NCBI RefSeq assembly: GCF_030817215.1
Contig: NZ_JAUSZA010000001.1
Location: 6,608,501 to 6,672,500, forward strand
Direction: 5' to 3'
Length of the DNA: 64,000 bases
From: Paenibacillus sp. V4I3
GTDB taxonomy: Bacteria; Bacillota; Bacilli; Paenibacillales; NBRC-103111
Shown: one piece after another, positions 44,317 through 53,848 of the stretch
Layout: each line of letters begins with the position of its first letter
Position numbering within the stretch: position 1 is the first letter of the stretch
Notes under the pieces: model-generated
Databases searched by the model: none
What the model saw: only the letters and a program-made list of their open reading frames with translations
What the model was told of the DNA's origin: nothing
Position numbers and translations under genes: made by a program

Positions 44317-47300
44317 TTATTCCGCCGGATTCGGCGTGACTATGAAGTTATCGATTAAGCTTTCACTGTTGAAGCTTCTAACTCCTATTTTGCCATGCGT
44401 GAAAGCCGTCCCGCTCTGATCCGTGTAATCAATTAGCGATTTTTCCATGTCCCCAACATAAACCTTGATCCTAGTGCCGCTCGCAACTACCTTCATTTGC
44501 TGCCAATTCCCAACCGTGCCCGCTAGCGCCGTTCCGGTCAAGTACTGGAAGTTATAATTGAATTTACCCAGATGCACGCCATCTGTGGTCAGGTATGCGA
44601 TGTAACCCTGAAGGAAATCGTTTCTGTTCTGCCCTAATAACGTTCCGTCAGCGGGATTGTTTACACGGAAAATGATGCCTGCATTACCTCCCGCTTGCGT
44701 ATTTGCGCCCAACTTGATATCCGTCTCCACGATATAGTCCGACCAGCTGCTGTCGCCGATAATCGATTTCGGATACCCTTTCGGCTGCGATTTGTATACG
44801 CCTTGTTTAGGAACGATCGGGTCATTGTGGAAACGGAAGCTGTAAAAGTCGAACTCGCCGGTTACAATTTCCACCTTGATGGTGTGATTGCCTGCGGGAA
44901 GGGCAACTCCTTCTTTCGTTACCGTCATCCATTCGTGAAAACCGCTGGTGTTCGGAACATTGATAATACCTGTAAGGTCGGTTGTATCATCAAGCCAAAG
45001 TCTGACTTGACTGCCCTCCATGCCTGTAGCCACTCGCAAATCCAGCTTGTATGAACCTGCTTCGGTGACATTCACATTGTATTTCATCCACTCGCCGGTC
45101 TGGTTCCAACCCGTCGTGACCCCTTCCGGGAGCATACGGATATCGACGGCATCGGTACGGTATAGACGACCAATGTTGTCCGGCGTGTTGTCATGGTACG
45201 CAACCCCTTCCCCTCCATTCATGTAATCCACGGCAAGAACGGTCCCAGGAAGCATCTGGGATTCATGTAACGTATTAAACGAGAGACTAGCGAAATCATA
45301 TTCGCCCTGGACGATTTCAACCTTGATGGTATGGTCGCCTTCCGGAAGCATTAGGTCTCCAAGCTTGACGTTTCTCCAGTTATTCCATCCTCCGGTATTG
45401 GGAATATCCACGACACCAGTTAAATCGATCGTATCATCAAGCCACAGCCGGACTTTCCCGCCGTCAAGCCCCGTTGCGATCCGGACACTGACGTCATAAA
45501 CAGCGGGCTTGGCAACGCCCACGTTATACTTCAGCCACTCGCCTGTCTGGTTCCAACCGACATTCCAGCCTCCTTTCGGATTGACGCGAATGTCGACCGC
45601 ATCTTTGCGATATTGGCCGCCGATATTCGTTGACGTATTGTCATGGTAACCGACACCCTCGCCACCTGTGTTATAATGAACGGCTTCTACAACGCCCGGA
45701 AGAGATTTGGGTACGTCGAAGGAAACGAACTTCAGCCTTGCGAAGTCATACTCGCCTTTAAGCGTTTCGAAGGTAATCGCATGCCGGCCCTCCGGCAAAT
45801 AGACGCCTTCGGACACCGTTGTCTGCCAATTGTTCCAGCCCCCGGTACTCGGTATATCAATCGCACCGGTCAGATCCGTATGATCGTCCAGCCATATACG
45901 CGCTTGATTATCGTTGAACGTGGTTGCTGCCGTTACTTCGATCTTATACATTCCTGCGCGTTTCACGTCGATGTTGTATTTGAGCCATTCGCCGGCCTGG
46001 TTCCAGCCGACATTAAGACTGTTGAAATTATTGTTCGTACGGATATCGACGGAATCGCCTCGATATGCACCGCCGATGTTTTCAGGAGTATTATCATGGT
46101 AGGCTATACCTTCACCGCCCGTATTGTAGAAAGGCGCTTCGATGATACCCGGGACCAGTTTCGGAATGTCAAACGGAGTTGCTTCCCCGGTATCTACCCG
46201 CCAGCCCTGTTCGAATTTCATCCAGTCGAAATCATTGCCGTCATTGAAATCATCGGATATGGGTGTCGTAGCAGCGGAGCGGCCAAACTTCAAAGAGGCC
46301 AAATTGAACGGTCCCCCGACAGTTATCACTTTGATCTTATGCAGCCCTTGCGGAAGCTTGACATCCTGTATCACCAGATTGTTCCATTGATCCGCACCTC
46401 CTGTTGAAGGAAGCCGTACCGTATCCGTCAGTTCGGTCGATTCATCAAGTTCAAGCTTCACTCGCGCATCGGTTGCTGCGGCATACCTGATTACGACATC
46501 ATAGGTTCCCGCTTCGGATACATTTACGTTATATGGCAAATTCCCTTTATTGAACAATGCGACATGATAACCGCCATCCGGATCTTCGGCGATATTGGAT
46601 TGATCGAACTTTCCATCGGACTTGCCATTTCCATTCGGGTTGAAATGGACGGCCTGGATCTCGCCGGGAATCGGCTTGTAAGCGGCGTTGGCACTGTTTC
46701 CGCCAACCTTGTTGCTAAATGCGACATATCCGAAATCCGCTTGCGCATCTGTTGTCGTGTAACCGATCTTGCCCTTGCCAAGGCGTTCGACGGATCGGGT
46801 TTGCTTCAGCATGCCGTCTACATGGATGCGATAGTCGGAGCCCTCCTTCTCAACACGGATCTGATGCCATTTCGTATAATCATAGCCATCCGGAAGAGGG
46901 GTAGTTACCTGGTCTGTATCCTTGCCGTCCACGCGGAACACGGTCTCCAAACGATTTTGTTTGGGGTTAAGTACGGCAACACCATAATTGTTCTCATTCT
47001 TGTAGGAGAATACTGCACCCATCAGCGGGTTCGCGCTGTTCCCCTTCTCTGATTGCTTGAGGTTGAACTCCGCTGTGAAGTTGTCATCCGTCGCTTTCTG
47101 GGATAGAAGCTTATGAGATTGTTCCGGTTCACCCATTGCATCTTGATACAATGTACTACCGTCCCGGATTCCCCAATTTCCTCCGCCTACAACCCTCCAA
47201 TCATCACCCAATCCATTTCTTTGGAACCGGTCGCTGAACTCAGGCATTGCCGGGTCGGGCTGTTCGGATGTCGTGGGACCCAGCACGAGCAACTTATCCC

Positions 47301-48171
47301 CGTTCCATACAATCCGGTCAAGGTTCAGATTTCGCCCCGGATTGGCATGACTGTGGTATACCATATAATCGGAATCCAGATCGGGACCACGAACAATGGA
47401 GTTATGCCCAAGCCCGACATGATCTCCTTCCGCATCGAGAAGAATCGGGTTCTGGGATGCGGCCGACACAAAGCCCGTAACCGGACTCGAGCTGCTTGCA
47501 TAATCCACCCTATAAGCATCGCTCCATACATGGTTTCCGGTATACGTCATATAGTATTTTCCATTGCGTTTGATTAACGTCGGACCCTCGGTCCAGCCCT
47601 TCATCACGGCTCCCGTATTCGCTTTCTCTCCGAACGAATACGGATCGGACATCGGACGAACGTCAATATTGCCATTGCCCGTGCTGTAGAAGTACCATTG
47701 TCCGTCATCGTCAATGAATACGTGCCCGTCAATGCCATTTACCTTGTTGCCCGTTTGGTCCGTGAAGGGACCCGTAGGACTGGAGCTCCTCAGCACGCGA
47801 TGACCGCGCTGCGTGGTACTGTCATCCCGAAGCAGAGCCGTATACATGTAAAAATCGCCGTTCCAGTAAACAACCTCCGGTGCATAGGCTCCTTTCGTAA
47901 CCGGTTCCGCAGCGCACAGACCGCGATATTCCCAATGCACCAGGTCTTCCGACGACCAAACCTTCACACCTGGCTTATCGTCCACCGTACTGGTGTACAG
48001 ATAGTAGACTCCGTTAAATTTCAAGATGAACGGATCACCTTCCCCATAAAAATCCCCATTTTCCCAACGCCATGAGTCTGGTACGATTTGCGGATTGCTG
48101 TATGCGAATCCTGATGCCGGAAAAGACATGATCAAGACAAAAGCAAGAAGTCCCGTCAACCATTTTTTCAT
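44317..48171 (-). CDS. secreted GH43 enzyme with four CBM6-type modules
   Basis: 1284 residues with a Sec signal peptide (cleavage near A23). GH43 propeller (about 35-325): Asp46 in EGDPFIL, Asp148 in NGIDGHVF and Glu195 in WTEGPT. A concanavalin-like domain follows (330-495), then four CBM6-like modules: one divergent (about 500-640) and three closely alike (about 670-820, 820-970 and 970-1115), each with GGEG-x-x-YHDN and GWNQ-x-GEW-x-KYN blocks. A last concanavalin-like domain occupies 1120-1284. It probably trims arabinan or arabinoxylan outside the cell while bound to the polymer. It is the final gene after binding protein, two permeases and GH51. Confidence 0.9.
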   Translation of the reverse strand: MKKWLTGLLAFVLIMSFPASGFAYSNPQIVPDSWRWENGDFYGEGDPFILKFNGVYYLYTSTVDDKPGVKVWSSEDLVHWEYRGLCAAEPVTKGAYAPEVVYWNGDFYMYTALLRDDSTTQRGHRVLRSSSPTGPFTDQTGNKVNGIDGHVFIDDDGQWYFYSTGNGNIDVRPMSDPYSFGEKANTGAVMKGWTEGPTLIKRNGKYYMTYTGNHVWSDAYRVDYASSSSPVTGFVSAASQNPILLDAEGDHVGLGHNSIVRGPDLDSDYMVYHSHANPGRNLNLDRIVWNGDKLLVLGPTTSEQPDPAMPEFSDRFQRNGLGDDWRVVGGGNWGIRDGSTLYQDAMGEPEQSHKLLSQKATDDNFTAEFNLKQSEKGNSANPLMGAVFSYKNENNYGVAVLNPKQNRLETVFRVDGKDTDQVTTPLPDGYDYTKWHQIRVEKEGSDYRIHVDGMLKQTRSVERLGKGKIGYTTTDAQADFGYVAFSNKVGGNSANAAYKPIPGEIQAVHFNPNGNGKSDGKFDQSNIAEDPDGGYHVALFNKGNLPYNVNVSEAGTYDVVIRYAAATDARVKLELDESTELTDTVRLPSTGGADQWNNLVIQDVKLPQGLHKIKVITVGGPFNLASLKFGRSAATTPISDDFNDGNDFDWMKFEQGWRVDTGEATPFDIPKLVPGIIEAPFYNTGGEGIAYHDNTPENIGGAYRGDSVDIRTNNNFNSLNVGWNQAGEWLKYNIDVKRAGMYKIEVTAATTFNDNQARIWLDDHTDLTGAIDIPSTGGWNNWQTTVSEGVYLPEGRHAITFETLKGEYDFARLKFVSFDVPKSLPGVVEAVHYNTGGEGVGYHDNTSTNIGGQYRKDAVDIRVNPKGGWNVGWNQTGEWLKYNVGVAKPAVYDVSVRIATGLDGGKVRLWLDDTIDLTGVVDIPNTGGWNNWRNVKLGDLMLPEGDHTIKVEIVQGEYDFASLSFNTLHESQMLPGTVLAVDYMNGGEGVAYHDNTPDNIGRLYRTDAVDIRMLPEGVTTGWNQTGEWMKYNVNVTEAGSYKLDLRVATGMEGSQVRLWLDDTTDLTGIINVPNTSGFHEWMTVTKEGVALPAGNHTIKVEIVTGEFDFYSFRFHNDPIVPKQGVYKSQPKGYPKSIIGDSSWSDYIVETDIKLGANTQAGGNAGIIFRVNNPADGTLLGQNRNDFLQGYIAYLTTDGVHLGKFNYNFQYLTGTALAGTVGNWQQMKVVASGTRIKVYVGDMEKSLIDYTDQSGTAFTHGKIGVRSFNSESLIDNFIVTPNPAE
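44830..46160 (-). repeat. three tandem CBM6-like modules
   Basis: Three consecutive units of about 140-150 codons encode near-identical blocks (GGEG-x-x-YHDNT, DAVDIR, GWNQTGEWLKYN, LWLDD-x-x-DLTG, NTGGW). The first unit differs more (GWNQAGEW). They appear to come from duplication of one module. Confidence 0.8.
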
Positions 48172-48190
48172 TTATCATCAGCTCCTATTC

Positions 48191-48205
48191 CTGTTACCGT
48201 AACAG
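48191..48205. promoter_or_regulatory. 15-bp palindrome between GH51 and GH43 genes
   Basis: CTGTTAC-C-GTAACAG is a perfect 7-bp inverted repeat, between the GH51 stop and the GH43 ribosome binding site. It may be an operator or a small hairpin affecting GH43 translation. Confidence 0.4.
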
Positions 48206-48222
48206 TGAGACCTTTACTCCCG

Positions 48223-50256
48223 TTAGCGAGTGATTTCTAATACATAAACGGATGACGCCCTCAGCTGACAGGTCACTTGAGATTTCATTACTGATAATTC
48301 ATGAGCTTCGCAGACCACCGCATCCGGATTATTCACACTATTGAAACATTCGTAATCATCCGCCGTTACTTCCAACAGACGAGCTGTGCCCGATTCGGCA
48401 AATCCGTCCAACTGCACGTCGGTTAGCGTAGCTTCGAGACTTCGATTCACCATAAAGATCGTCAGTTTATCGCCACTAACATTCGTACAAGCCACGACGT
48501 CCAAATTCGGCAGGTTATCAAGCTGGAGTGCAGCAGGCGCAAGGCTACCCACTTGAAAGCTGCCGCAATCGGTATAGCTCTCCACCACATAGAACAAGTC
48601 TTGGTTTGCATACATTTTCATGACATAATAGCTTGAAGTGCCATATACGGTTAAGGAATTCTCGCTTCTGCCAGCGGACTTACCGCGAAACTGATCCGCA
48701 TAGAAATCCCCTACTCGGATACATCCGCCAAGCCAGCCGTTGACGAGGTCGGAGAAGCTGCCTATTTCAATCAAATCGCTATTTCGAATGTATTCATTTA
48801 AATTCGCTGCATTTGCAGCTGCAGCTTCTAAGGTGTGTTCATTCGGAAGACCCTTGCGGATGGTATTCGGATAATACATCATATTGTATTCGGTGATCGC
48901 CAATTTCAGGTGAGCATAACGGGCGGATGATCCGAACATCTCCCTTAATTGCCTTACGGTTTCCCTCGTCCATTCCGGATAAGAGAGGATGGCCTTATAG
49001 CGCTCTTCTTTCGACGTATGAGCATTCATCCCAAAACGATTGTATCCATGATACAAATGCAAGGTTAAGTAATCGATCTGCTCAGCAGCTCGTTCCAGCA
49101 AGGTTTTGTTCCAATCCATTTTCTCATAACCGCAAGCGAGCAGCCTAATCCCTGGATCGATTGCTTTCATAGATTCGGCAAATCGCATGTAGCGTTCCGC
49201 GAATTGCTCGGCGCTGCAATGTCCGACCTGCCACCCACCCCATACCTCATTGCCGATCTCCCAGTACTTCACGCCATACGGCTCGGCGTGCCCATTAGCA
49301 GCCCTCAGTTTTCCCATGGGGGTATTCGCATCGCCATTACAATACTCAACCCACTCGGCCGCTTCCTCCGGAGTACCCGAACCATCGTTTACACAAATCA
49401 GAGGCTCCACATTCAGTTCACGGCAAAACCCAATAAACTCATCCGTTCCAAAATACTTATTCGTCCAGCCCCCCCATGCTTCATTGATGACACTGGGGCG
49501 CTCATACAAAGGGCCAATCGCCTGCTGCCAATGATAGGCACTAATATAATTCCCTGCAAGCCGCATCATGCCGGCATTCAAGTCCCTAGTCATATCCATA
49601 ACTTCCTTGCGAACATTGCCTACACTGTCAGAAGGTAGCAGCGAAATATGATCAAGCCAAAGCATCCCCGTGGATACATGATCCAGCCAGCGTTCATGCT
49701 CCAAAGGTACATATAATCGGAACTCCGCATGCTCACAAGACCGACTGACCGTCAGTCTCGATTCATAGTGCTTCCAATTATGGCTCACCACATCGATTCG
49801 TGTTGAACCAAGCACTTCTTCACTTTTCTTATCTACAATCTCTGCTACAACATACTTGATTTCGATAGAAGCTCGTGCATACAGAGTCAAATAACAGCCA
49901 TCCGGGTCCTGTTTTACAGCAATTGCTTGGCTTAGACCTGCGTAAGCCTCATCGTCGCTATAGATTCGTACCCGCTGACTATGTCCGGAATGATGCGCAG
50001 CAGCGGGTTCGAGCGCATAAAGAGTACTCTTCCCATTCGTATAAGGACGCCAGCGTCCGGAAAGCCCCCTGCATGTCACATCTGCACTTTCAAAATCCAT
50101 ATCCGCAAGCGGATAGGCCAACATCGCATCCATATGATCACGGATATCTTCCACAAAATGTCCGAATATATAAGGATTAATTCTGTCTTTACGGACTTCA
50201 TTCGTCTTCACCTGGATCTTAGCTCTTGCTTGCATGAACACAACGCTTCCTTCCAT
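48223..50256 (-). CDS. GH51-type alpha-L-arabinofuranosidase, intracellular
   Basis: 677 residues. N-terminal beta-region with INPYIFGHFVEDI, a carbohydrate-binding-like insert, then a TIM barrel with the acid/base Glu337 in YWEIGNEVWGG and nucleophile Glu456 in LAITEYN, and a C-terminal beta-domain. Clan GH-A family 51 enzymes release terminal arabinofuranose from oligosaccharides. There is no signal peptide. The ATG at 50256 has AAAGGA six bases upstream; an alternative ATG at 50235 begins MQARAK. It directly follows the LplC-type permease (3-base gap) in the operon. Confidence 0.88.
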   Translation of the reverse strand: MEGSVVFMQARAKIQVKTNEVRKDRINPYIFGHFVEDIRDHMDAMLAYPLADMDFESADVTCRGLSGRWRPYTNGKSTLYALEPAAAHHSGHSQRVRIYSDDEAYAGLSQAIAVKQDPDGCYLTLYARASIEIKYVVAEIVDKKSEEVLGSTRIDVVSHNWKHYESRLTVSRSCEHAEFRLYVPLEHERWLDHVSTGMLWLDHISLLPSDSVGNVRKEVMDMTRDLNAGMMRLAGNYISAYHWQQAIGPLYERPSVINEAWGGWTNKYFGTDEFIGFCRELNVEPLICVNDGSGTPEEAAEWVEYCNGDANTPMGKLRAANGHAEPYGVKYWEIGNEVWGGWQVGHCSAEQFAERYMRFAESMKAIDPGIRLLACGYEKMDWNKTLLERAAEQIDYLTLHLYHGYNRFGMNAHTSKEERYKAILSYPEWTRETVRQLREMFGSSARYAHLKLAITEYNMMYYPNTIRKGLPNEHTLEAAAANAANLNEYIRNSDLIEIGSFSDLVNGWLGGCIRVGDFYADQFRGKSAGRSENSLTVYGTSSYYVMKMYANQDLFYVVESYTDCGSFQVGSLAPAALQLDNLPNLDVVACTNVSGDKLTIFMVNRSLEATLTDVQLDGFAESGTARLLEVTADDYECFNSVNNPDAVVCEAHELSVMKSQVTCQLRASSVYVLEITR

Positions 50257-50259
50257 CCG

Positions 50260-51153
50260 TTATCCTTTTAATGAACCAATCATAACGCCCTTCACAAAAT
50301 GCTTCTGTACAAAAGGATACATCAGCAGTACTGGCAAGCTGGAAATAATAATCACCACATATTTAATACTCTCAGCCAGTAGTATTTTGGATTCCAGACC
50401 AACATTGCTGTCAACCGCATCCGCCTGACTGACCATCAGCACTTCGCGCAGCACAAGTTGTAACGGGTACATATCTTTGCTGCGAATATAGATCAAGGCA
50501 TTGAAGAATGAATTCCAATGACCAACCGCATAAAACAGGATCATGACAGCCAAAATTGGCTTGGATAGCGGCAATATCACATGTGTTAACAGCTTCCAGT
50601 TCGAACACCCGTCGATATGGGCTGCTTCCTGAATTTCCCAAGGGATGCTGGATTGAAAATAGGTTCTCATGACAATTAGATTATAGGTGGCAATTGCGCC
50701 AGGAATAACTAGCGCCCACATCGTATCCACCATACCTAAATTTTTCACAAGGAGATAAGACGGAATGAGACCACCGCTGAAAAACATCGTAAGCGTTACA
50801 AAAAACATAATGATTCCCCGCCCGGGCAGGTCTGGTCTCGACAGCGGATAAGCTGCTAATGTCGTCATGATCAGGTTGATGACCGTACCTACTGCTGTAT
50901 ACAGAACGGTATTTCCATATCCGTTCCAGATTTGATCGTTTTGAAAGACATTCCGATAGGCCTCCAAAGTGATCTGTTTAGGCAGCAAAACCACTTCCCC
51001 ATTCAGTACCAGTGCAGGATCACTGAAGGAGGCACTAACGATAAATATTAGCGGGTACAACACTACTGCTACGATAAGGACGGCCAATGCGCTTACCACG
51101 GCATCGAATATTTTTTCATCCGACTTCCTTTTCTTGAGCGTATGTTCCTTCAT
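50260..51153 (-). CDS. LplC/YtcP-type carbohydrate ABC transporter permease
   Basis: 297 residues from ATG at 51153 with GAGGAGG eight bases upstream; a frame to 51201 overlaps the previous gene and is rejected. Six helices and EAA loop QEAAHIDGCSNWKLLTHV. The C-terminus is VMIGSLKG. It partners the LplB-type permease encoded just upstream. Confidence 0.92.
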   Translation of the reverse strand: MKEHTLKKRKSDEKIFDAVVSALAVLIVAVVLYPLIFIVSASFSDPALVLNGEVVLLPKQITLEAYRNVFQNDQIWNGYGNTVLYTAVGTVINLIMTTLAAYPLSRPDLPGRGIIMFFVTLTMFFSGGLIPSYLLVKNLGMVDTMWALVIPGAIATYNLIVMRTYFQSSIPWEIQEAAHIDGCSNWKLLTHVILPLSKPILAVMILFYAVGHWNSFFNALIYIRSKDMYPLQLVLREVLMVSQADAVDSNVGLESKILLAESIKYVVIIISSLPVLLMYPFVQKHFVKGVMIGSLKG

Positions 51154-51166
51154 CTCATGGCCCTCC

Positions 51167-52123
51167 TCACCATAAACTTGTCTCCGCCTTTTTACGGGCA
51201 AAGCGATTCACGAGTAACAGCAGCGCCAGGTTAATTACAGAGTTAAACAAGCCTATGGCAGCGGTATAGCTGTACTCCCCTTTTAAAATACCTGCCGAAT
51301 AGACGAAGGTAGATATGACATCGCTTGACTCTAAATTCAAATTATTTTGCATGAGCAAAATTTTCTCAAAACCGACATTCATGAAATGTCCGACATCGAG
51401 AATGAGCAAAATGACGATGACCGGGAGAATGCCTGGAATGGATACGTGCCAGATGCGCCGCAACCGGCTTGCTCCATCCATTTTGGCCGCTTCATACAGC
51501 TGCGGATTGACTCCGCTGAGCGCTGCAATATAGATAATCGATTGCCATCCCATATTTTGCCATATGTTGGAACCGATAAAGATCGACTTAAACCAGGCCG
51601 CCGAATCGAGAAATCGAACCGGAGATCCGCCAAATGCCTCAATGATCGTATTTACAGGACCTCCTCGCGGAGATAAAAACACCATCAGCATCCCTACCAT
51701 AACGACGATGGAGATAAAATGAGGGATATACGTAATGTTTTGCACAATTTTGCTGAATGCTTTGTTACGAATTTCAGTAATGAGTAAAGCCAGAAGGATG
51801 GGAATTGGAAAAGCAAACAATAAAGAGAACAAGTTAATCGAAATGGTGTTCCACAGCAGCCTCCAGAAATAATAAGATTCTATGAAGCGCTGGAAATGAT
51901 CAAAGCCCACCCACGCGCTGCCGCTGATCCCTTTGGCCGGACTGAAGTTTTTAAACGCGATTTGCAAACCATACAAAGGCCCATAATGGAACACAAGATA
52001 CCATGTAATAGGAATGAGCAGCATCAGGTAGAGATCGTATCGACTACTCAGTGATTTAAAGAGGCTGGAGCGCCTCGATTTGGATCGAGACGAGGCGCCC
52101 GCCGTACTTGCTGTATTGTTCAT
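51167..52123 (-). CDS. LplB-type carbohydrate ABC transporter permease
   Basis: 318 residues. Basic N-terminus (SRSKSRRSSLFKSL) before the first helix, the LplB element RYDLYLMLLIPI, six helices and EAA loop EAAKMDGASRLRRIWHV. It lies between the binding protein and the LplC-type permease. Confidence 0.92.
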   Translation of the reverse strand: MNNTASTAGASSRSKSRRSSLFKSLSSRYDLYLMLLIPITWYLVFHYGPLYGLQIAFKNFSPAKGISGSAWVGFDHFQRFIESYYFWRLLWNTISINLFSLLFAFPIPILLALLITEIRNKAFSKIVQNITYIPHFISIVVMVGMLMVFLSPRGGPVNTIIEAFGGSPVRFLDSAAWFKSIFIGSNIWQNMGWQSIIYIAALSGVNPQLYEAAKMDGASRLRRIWHVSIPGILPVIVILLILDVGHFMNVGFEKILLMQNNLNLESSDVISTFVYSAGILKGEYSYTAAIGLFNSVINLALLLLVNRFARKKAETSLW

Positions 52124-52148
52124 CTGTAGCCCTCCAGCTCATTGGTGC

Positions 52149-53732
52149 TTATTTTTGCTGTTTGAGGTTGTCGTAGGCGACCTGGTACAGCTTTTGCAGC
52201 TCGTCCATTTTCATTTTCTTCAACGTGTTCTGGAACTCTCCCCACTTATCGAAGCTAAGAGCGCCTGCAATAAATTTTGTGCTCTGCTCTTCGTAATATT
52301 TATCAATATCGTTACGCAGCACATTGATTTGTTGGGCTGTTTGCTCGTCAAACATAGGGACTGCATAGCGAATCTTCGGCATGTAAGGATCCAATTTCTT
52401 TTGGGCTTCCTGAACCTGCGGCGGATTGATGTAAGAAGCTACATTCTCGCTGATCAGATGCGGCGCCCCACCTCCGGCATAAGGGGTGATTTTGGATTGA
52501 TTGCCTGTCGCCAGGAAGGCATTCGTATAATAAGGAATCCCATCGCGTAATTCATAATTCTCGCCTTTGCGACCGAATCGGAGTAACGTGGATCCTTCGT
52601 CGCCGTAGAAATAATCCACCCAACGCATCGTTGCTTCCGGATTTTTGTTCACCGAGGTGATGGCAAAAGCTCCAAAATCCCTTGGTATCGGAGCGGCCAA
52701 CTGCAGTCTGTCACCATGCGGGCCTTTGACCGGAGCTATACCGATATATTGATCGGCCACTTTCGTATCCAGCATGGGATTGTTCGTCTGATCAAAGAAG
52801 AAGCCGGTATTTCCTGTCCCTTGTTTCGTCAAATATTGAGCTTCCTTCTGGGTAAAAAGCTCCGGATCCAGCAGTTTTTCCGAATACAGCTTATTTAAAT
52901 ACATCAACAATTCTTTATTCCGATCGCTTCCCATCCAAATATTAACTTTGTCATTCTCCAGGTTAATGTTATAACCTAACTGAAAATCCAAACCAAATGA
53001 TCCGGCCATGATCGGTACGATACTCAAGGCGTTACGTGCAGTCATCGGAAGCTCGTCTTGTTTGCCGTTGCCATTCGGATCTTTATCCCGGAAAGCTTTC
53101 AGCACCTCGTACAGATCATCCGTAGTCTCAGGTTCCTTCAGGTTCAGCTTCTTCAGCCATACTTGGTTCATCCAGCGTTTATCGGTTCTGGCAGCGTTTA
53201 CAGTTACAATACCCGGCAGGGCATAAATATGACCTTCAGGTGTTGTAATGGCGGAACGAATCTCTGGATACGTATCCATTAGCTTCTTGAGGTTAGGCGC
53301 GTACGAATCTATCAGTTTCTCTAGCGGGATTAATTGACCGCCAGTGCCATAGCGAATAGCCTCCAAAGGAGTAAGACCTGAGCGGTACATAGCATCAGGG
53401 AGCTCATTCGATGCAAACAACAGGTTCTTCTTCTCATTAAAACCGTCCGTTGGTGCCTCGATAAATTCAACTTGAACATTGCTCATTTTTTCGAAATCCT
53501 TGAAAACGGGCATATCCTTAAAAGGTCCATTGGTTGGCGCAATTCTTGTGAACATCTTCAGCTTAAGCGGCTCTTTCACAATGGGAAATCCAGCTGAAGA
53601 CACACTTTTCACATCATCGGCTTGAGTTTTGCCCTCTTTCTCTTTGCTCGGGGTATCCGAGCTGCAGGCGCTTAGTGTCATACTGGATACTACTAAAGTT
53701 GAAAGCAGTACCGTCCCCCAATTTCTTTTCAT
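52149..53732 (-). CDS. LplA-type sugar ABC transporter substrate-binding lipoprotein
   Basis: 527 residues with lipoprotein signal (lipobox LSAC), Lys/Glu/Asp-rich linker and an LplA-type solute-binding domain (LKLKMFTRIAPTNGPFKDM). It is the first gene of the third glycan operon, behind a cre-like site. By context it binds an arabinose-containing oligosaccharide, because GH51 and GH43 genes follow. The divergence from the 10691-12235 lipoprotein suggests a different ligand. Confidence 0.92.
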   Translation of the reverse strand: MKRNWGTVLLSTLVVSSMTLSACSSDTPSKEKEGKTQADDVKSVSSAGFPIVKEPLKLKMFTRIAPTNGPFKDMPVFKDFEKMSNVQVEFIEAPTDGFNEKKNLLFASNELPDAMYRSGLTPLEAIRYGTGGQLIPLEKLIDSYAPNLKKLMDTYPEIRSAITTPEGHIYALPGIVTVNAARTDKRWMNQVWLKKLNLKEPETTDDLYEVLKAFRDKDPNGNGKQDELPMTARNALSIVPIMAGSFGLDFQLGYNINLENDKVNIWMGSDRNKELLMYLNKLYSEKLLDPELFTQKEAQYLTKQGTGNTGFFFDQTNNPMLDTKVADQYIGIAPVKGPHGDRLQLAAPIPRDFGAFAITSVNKNPEATMRWVDYFYGDEGSTLLRFGRKGENYELRDGIPYYTNAFLATGNQSKITPYAGGGAPHLISENVASYINPPQVQEAQKKLDPYMPKIRYAVPMFDEQTAQQINVLRNDIDKYYEEQSTKFIAGALSFDKWGEFQNTLKKMKMDELQKLYQVAYDNLKQQK

Positions 53733-53770
53733 TCTTTCGTTCCTCCGATCAAGTTGTTTTCACCCTTATA

Positions 53771-53784
53771 AGAAAGCGTTTTCT
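53771..53784 (-). promoter_or_regulatory. cre-like CcpA site of the third glycan operon
   Basis: AGAAAGCGTTTTCT matches the cre consensus TGWAANCGNTNWCA except at the two end positions and is a palindrome. It lies 39 bases before the binding-protein ATG, just downstream of a TATACT element (53798-53803). Confidence 0.6.
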
Positions 53785-53848
53785 AAGGGGTGATCTAAGT
53801 ATAGTTAATTCATTCTTTGGGATGATTCAACATTTATGACTTTCCATT

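Noticed and set aside
44830..46160. CRISPR-like periodic repeats
   Set aside because: The periodicity is about 430-460 bases, in frame, and encodes CBM6 modules; no short spacer-repeat pattern and no cas genes.
45643..46407. A 254-codon plus-strand ORF across the CBM6 modules
   Set aside because: Open antisense frame that follows the repeated, low-stop composition of the CBM6 modules; the minus frame has the domain signatures.
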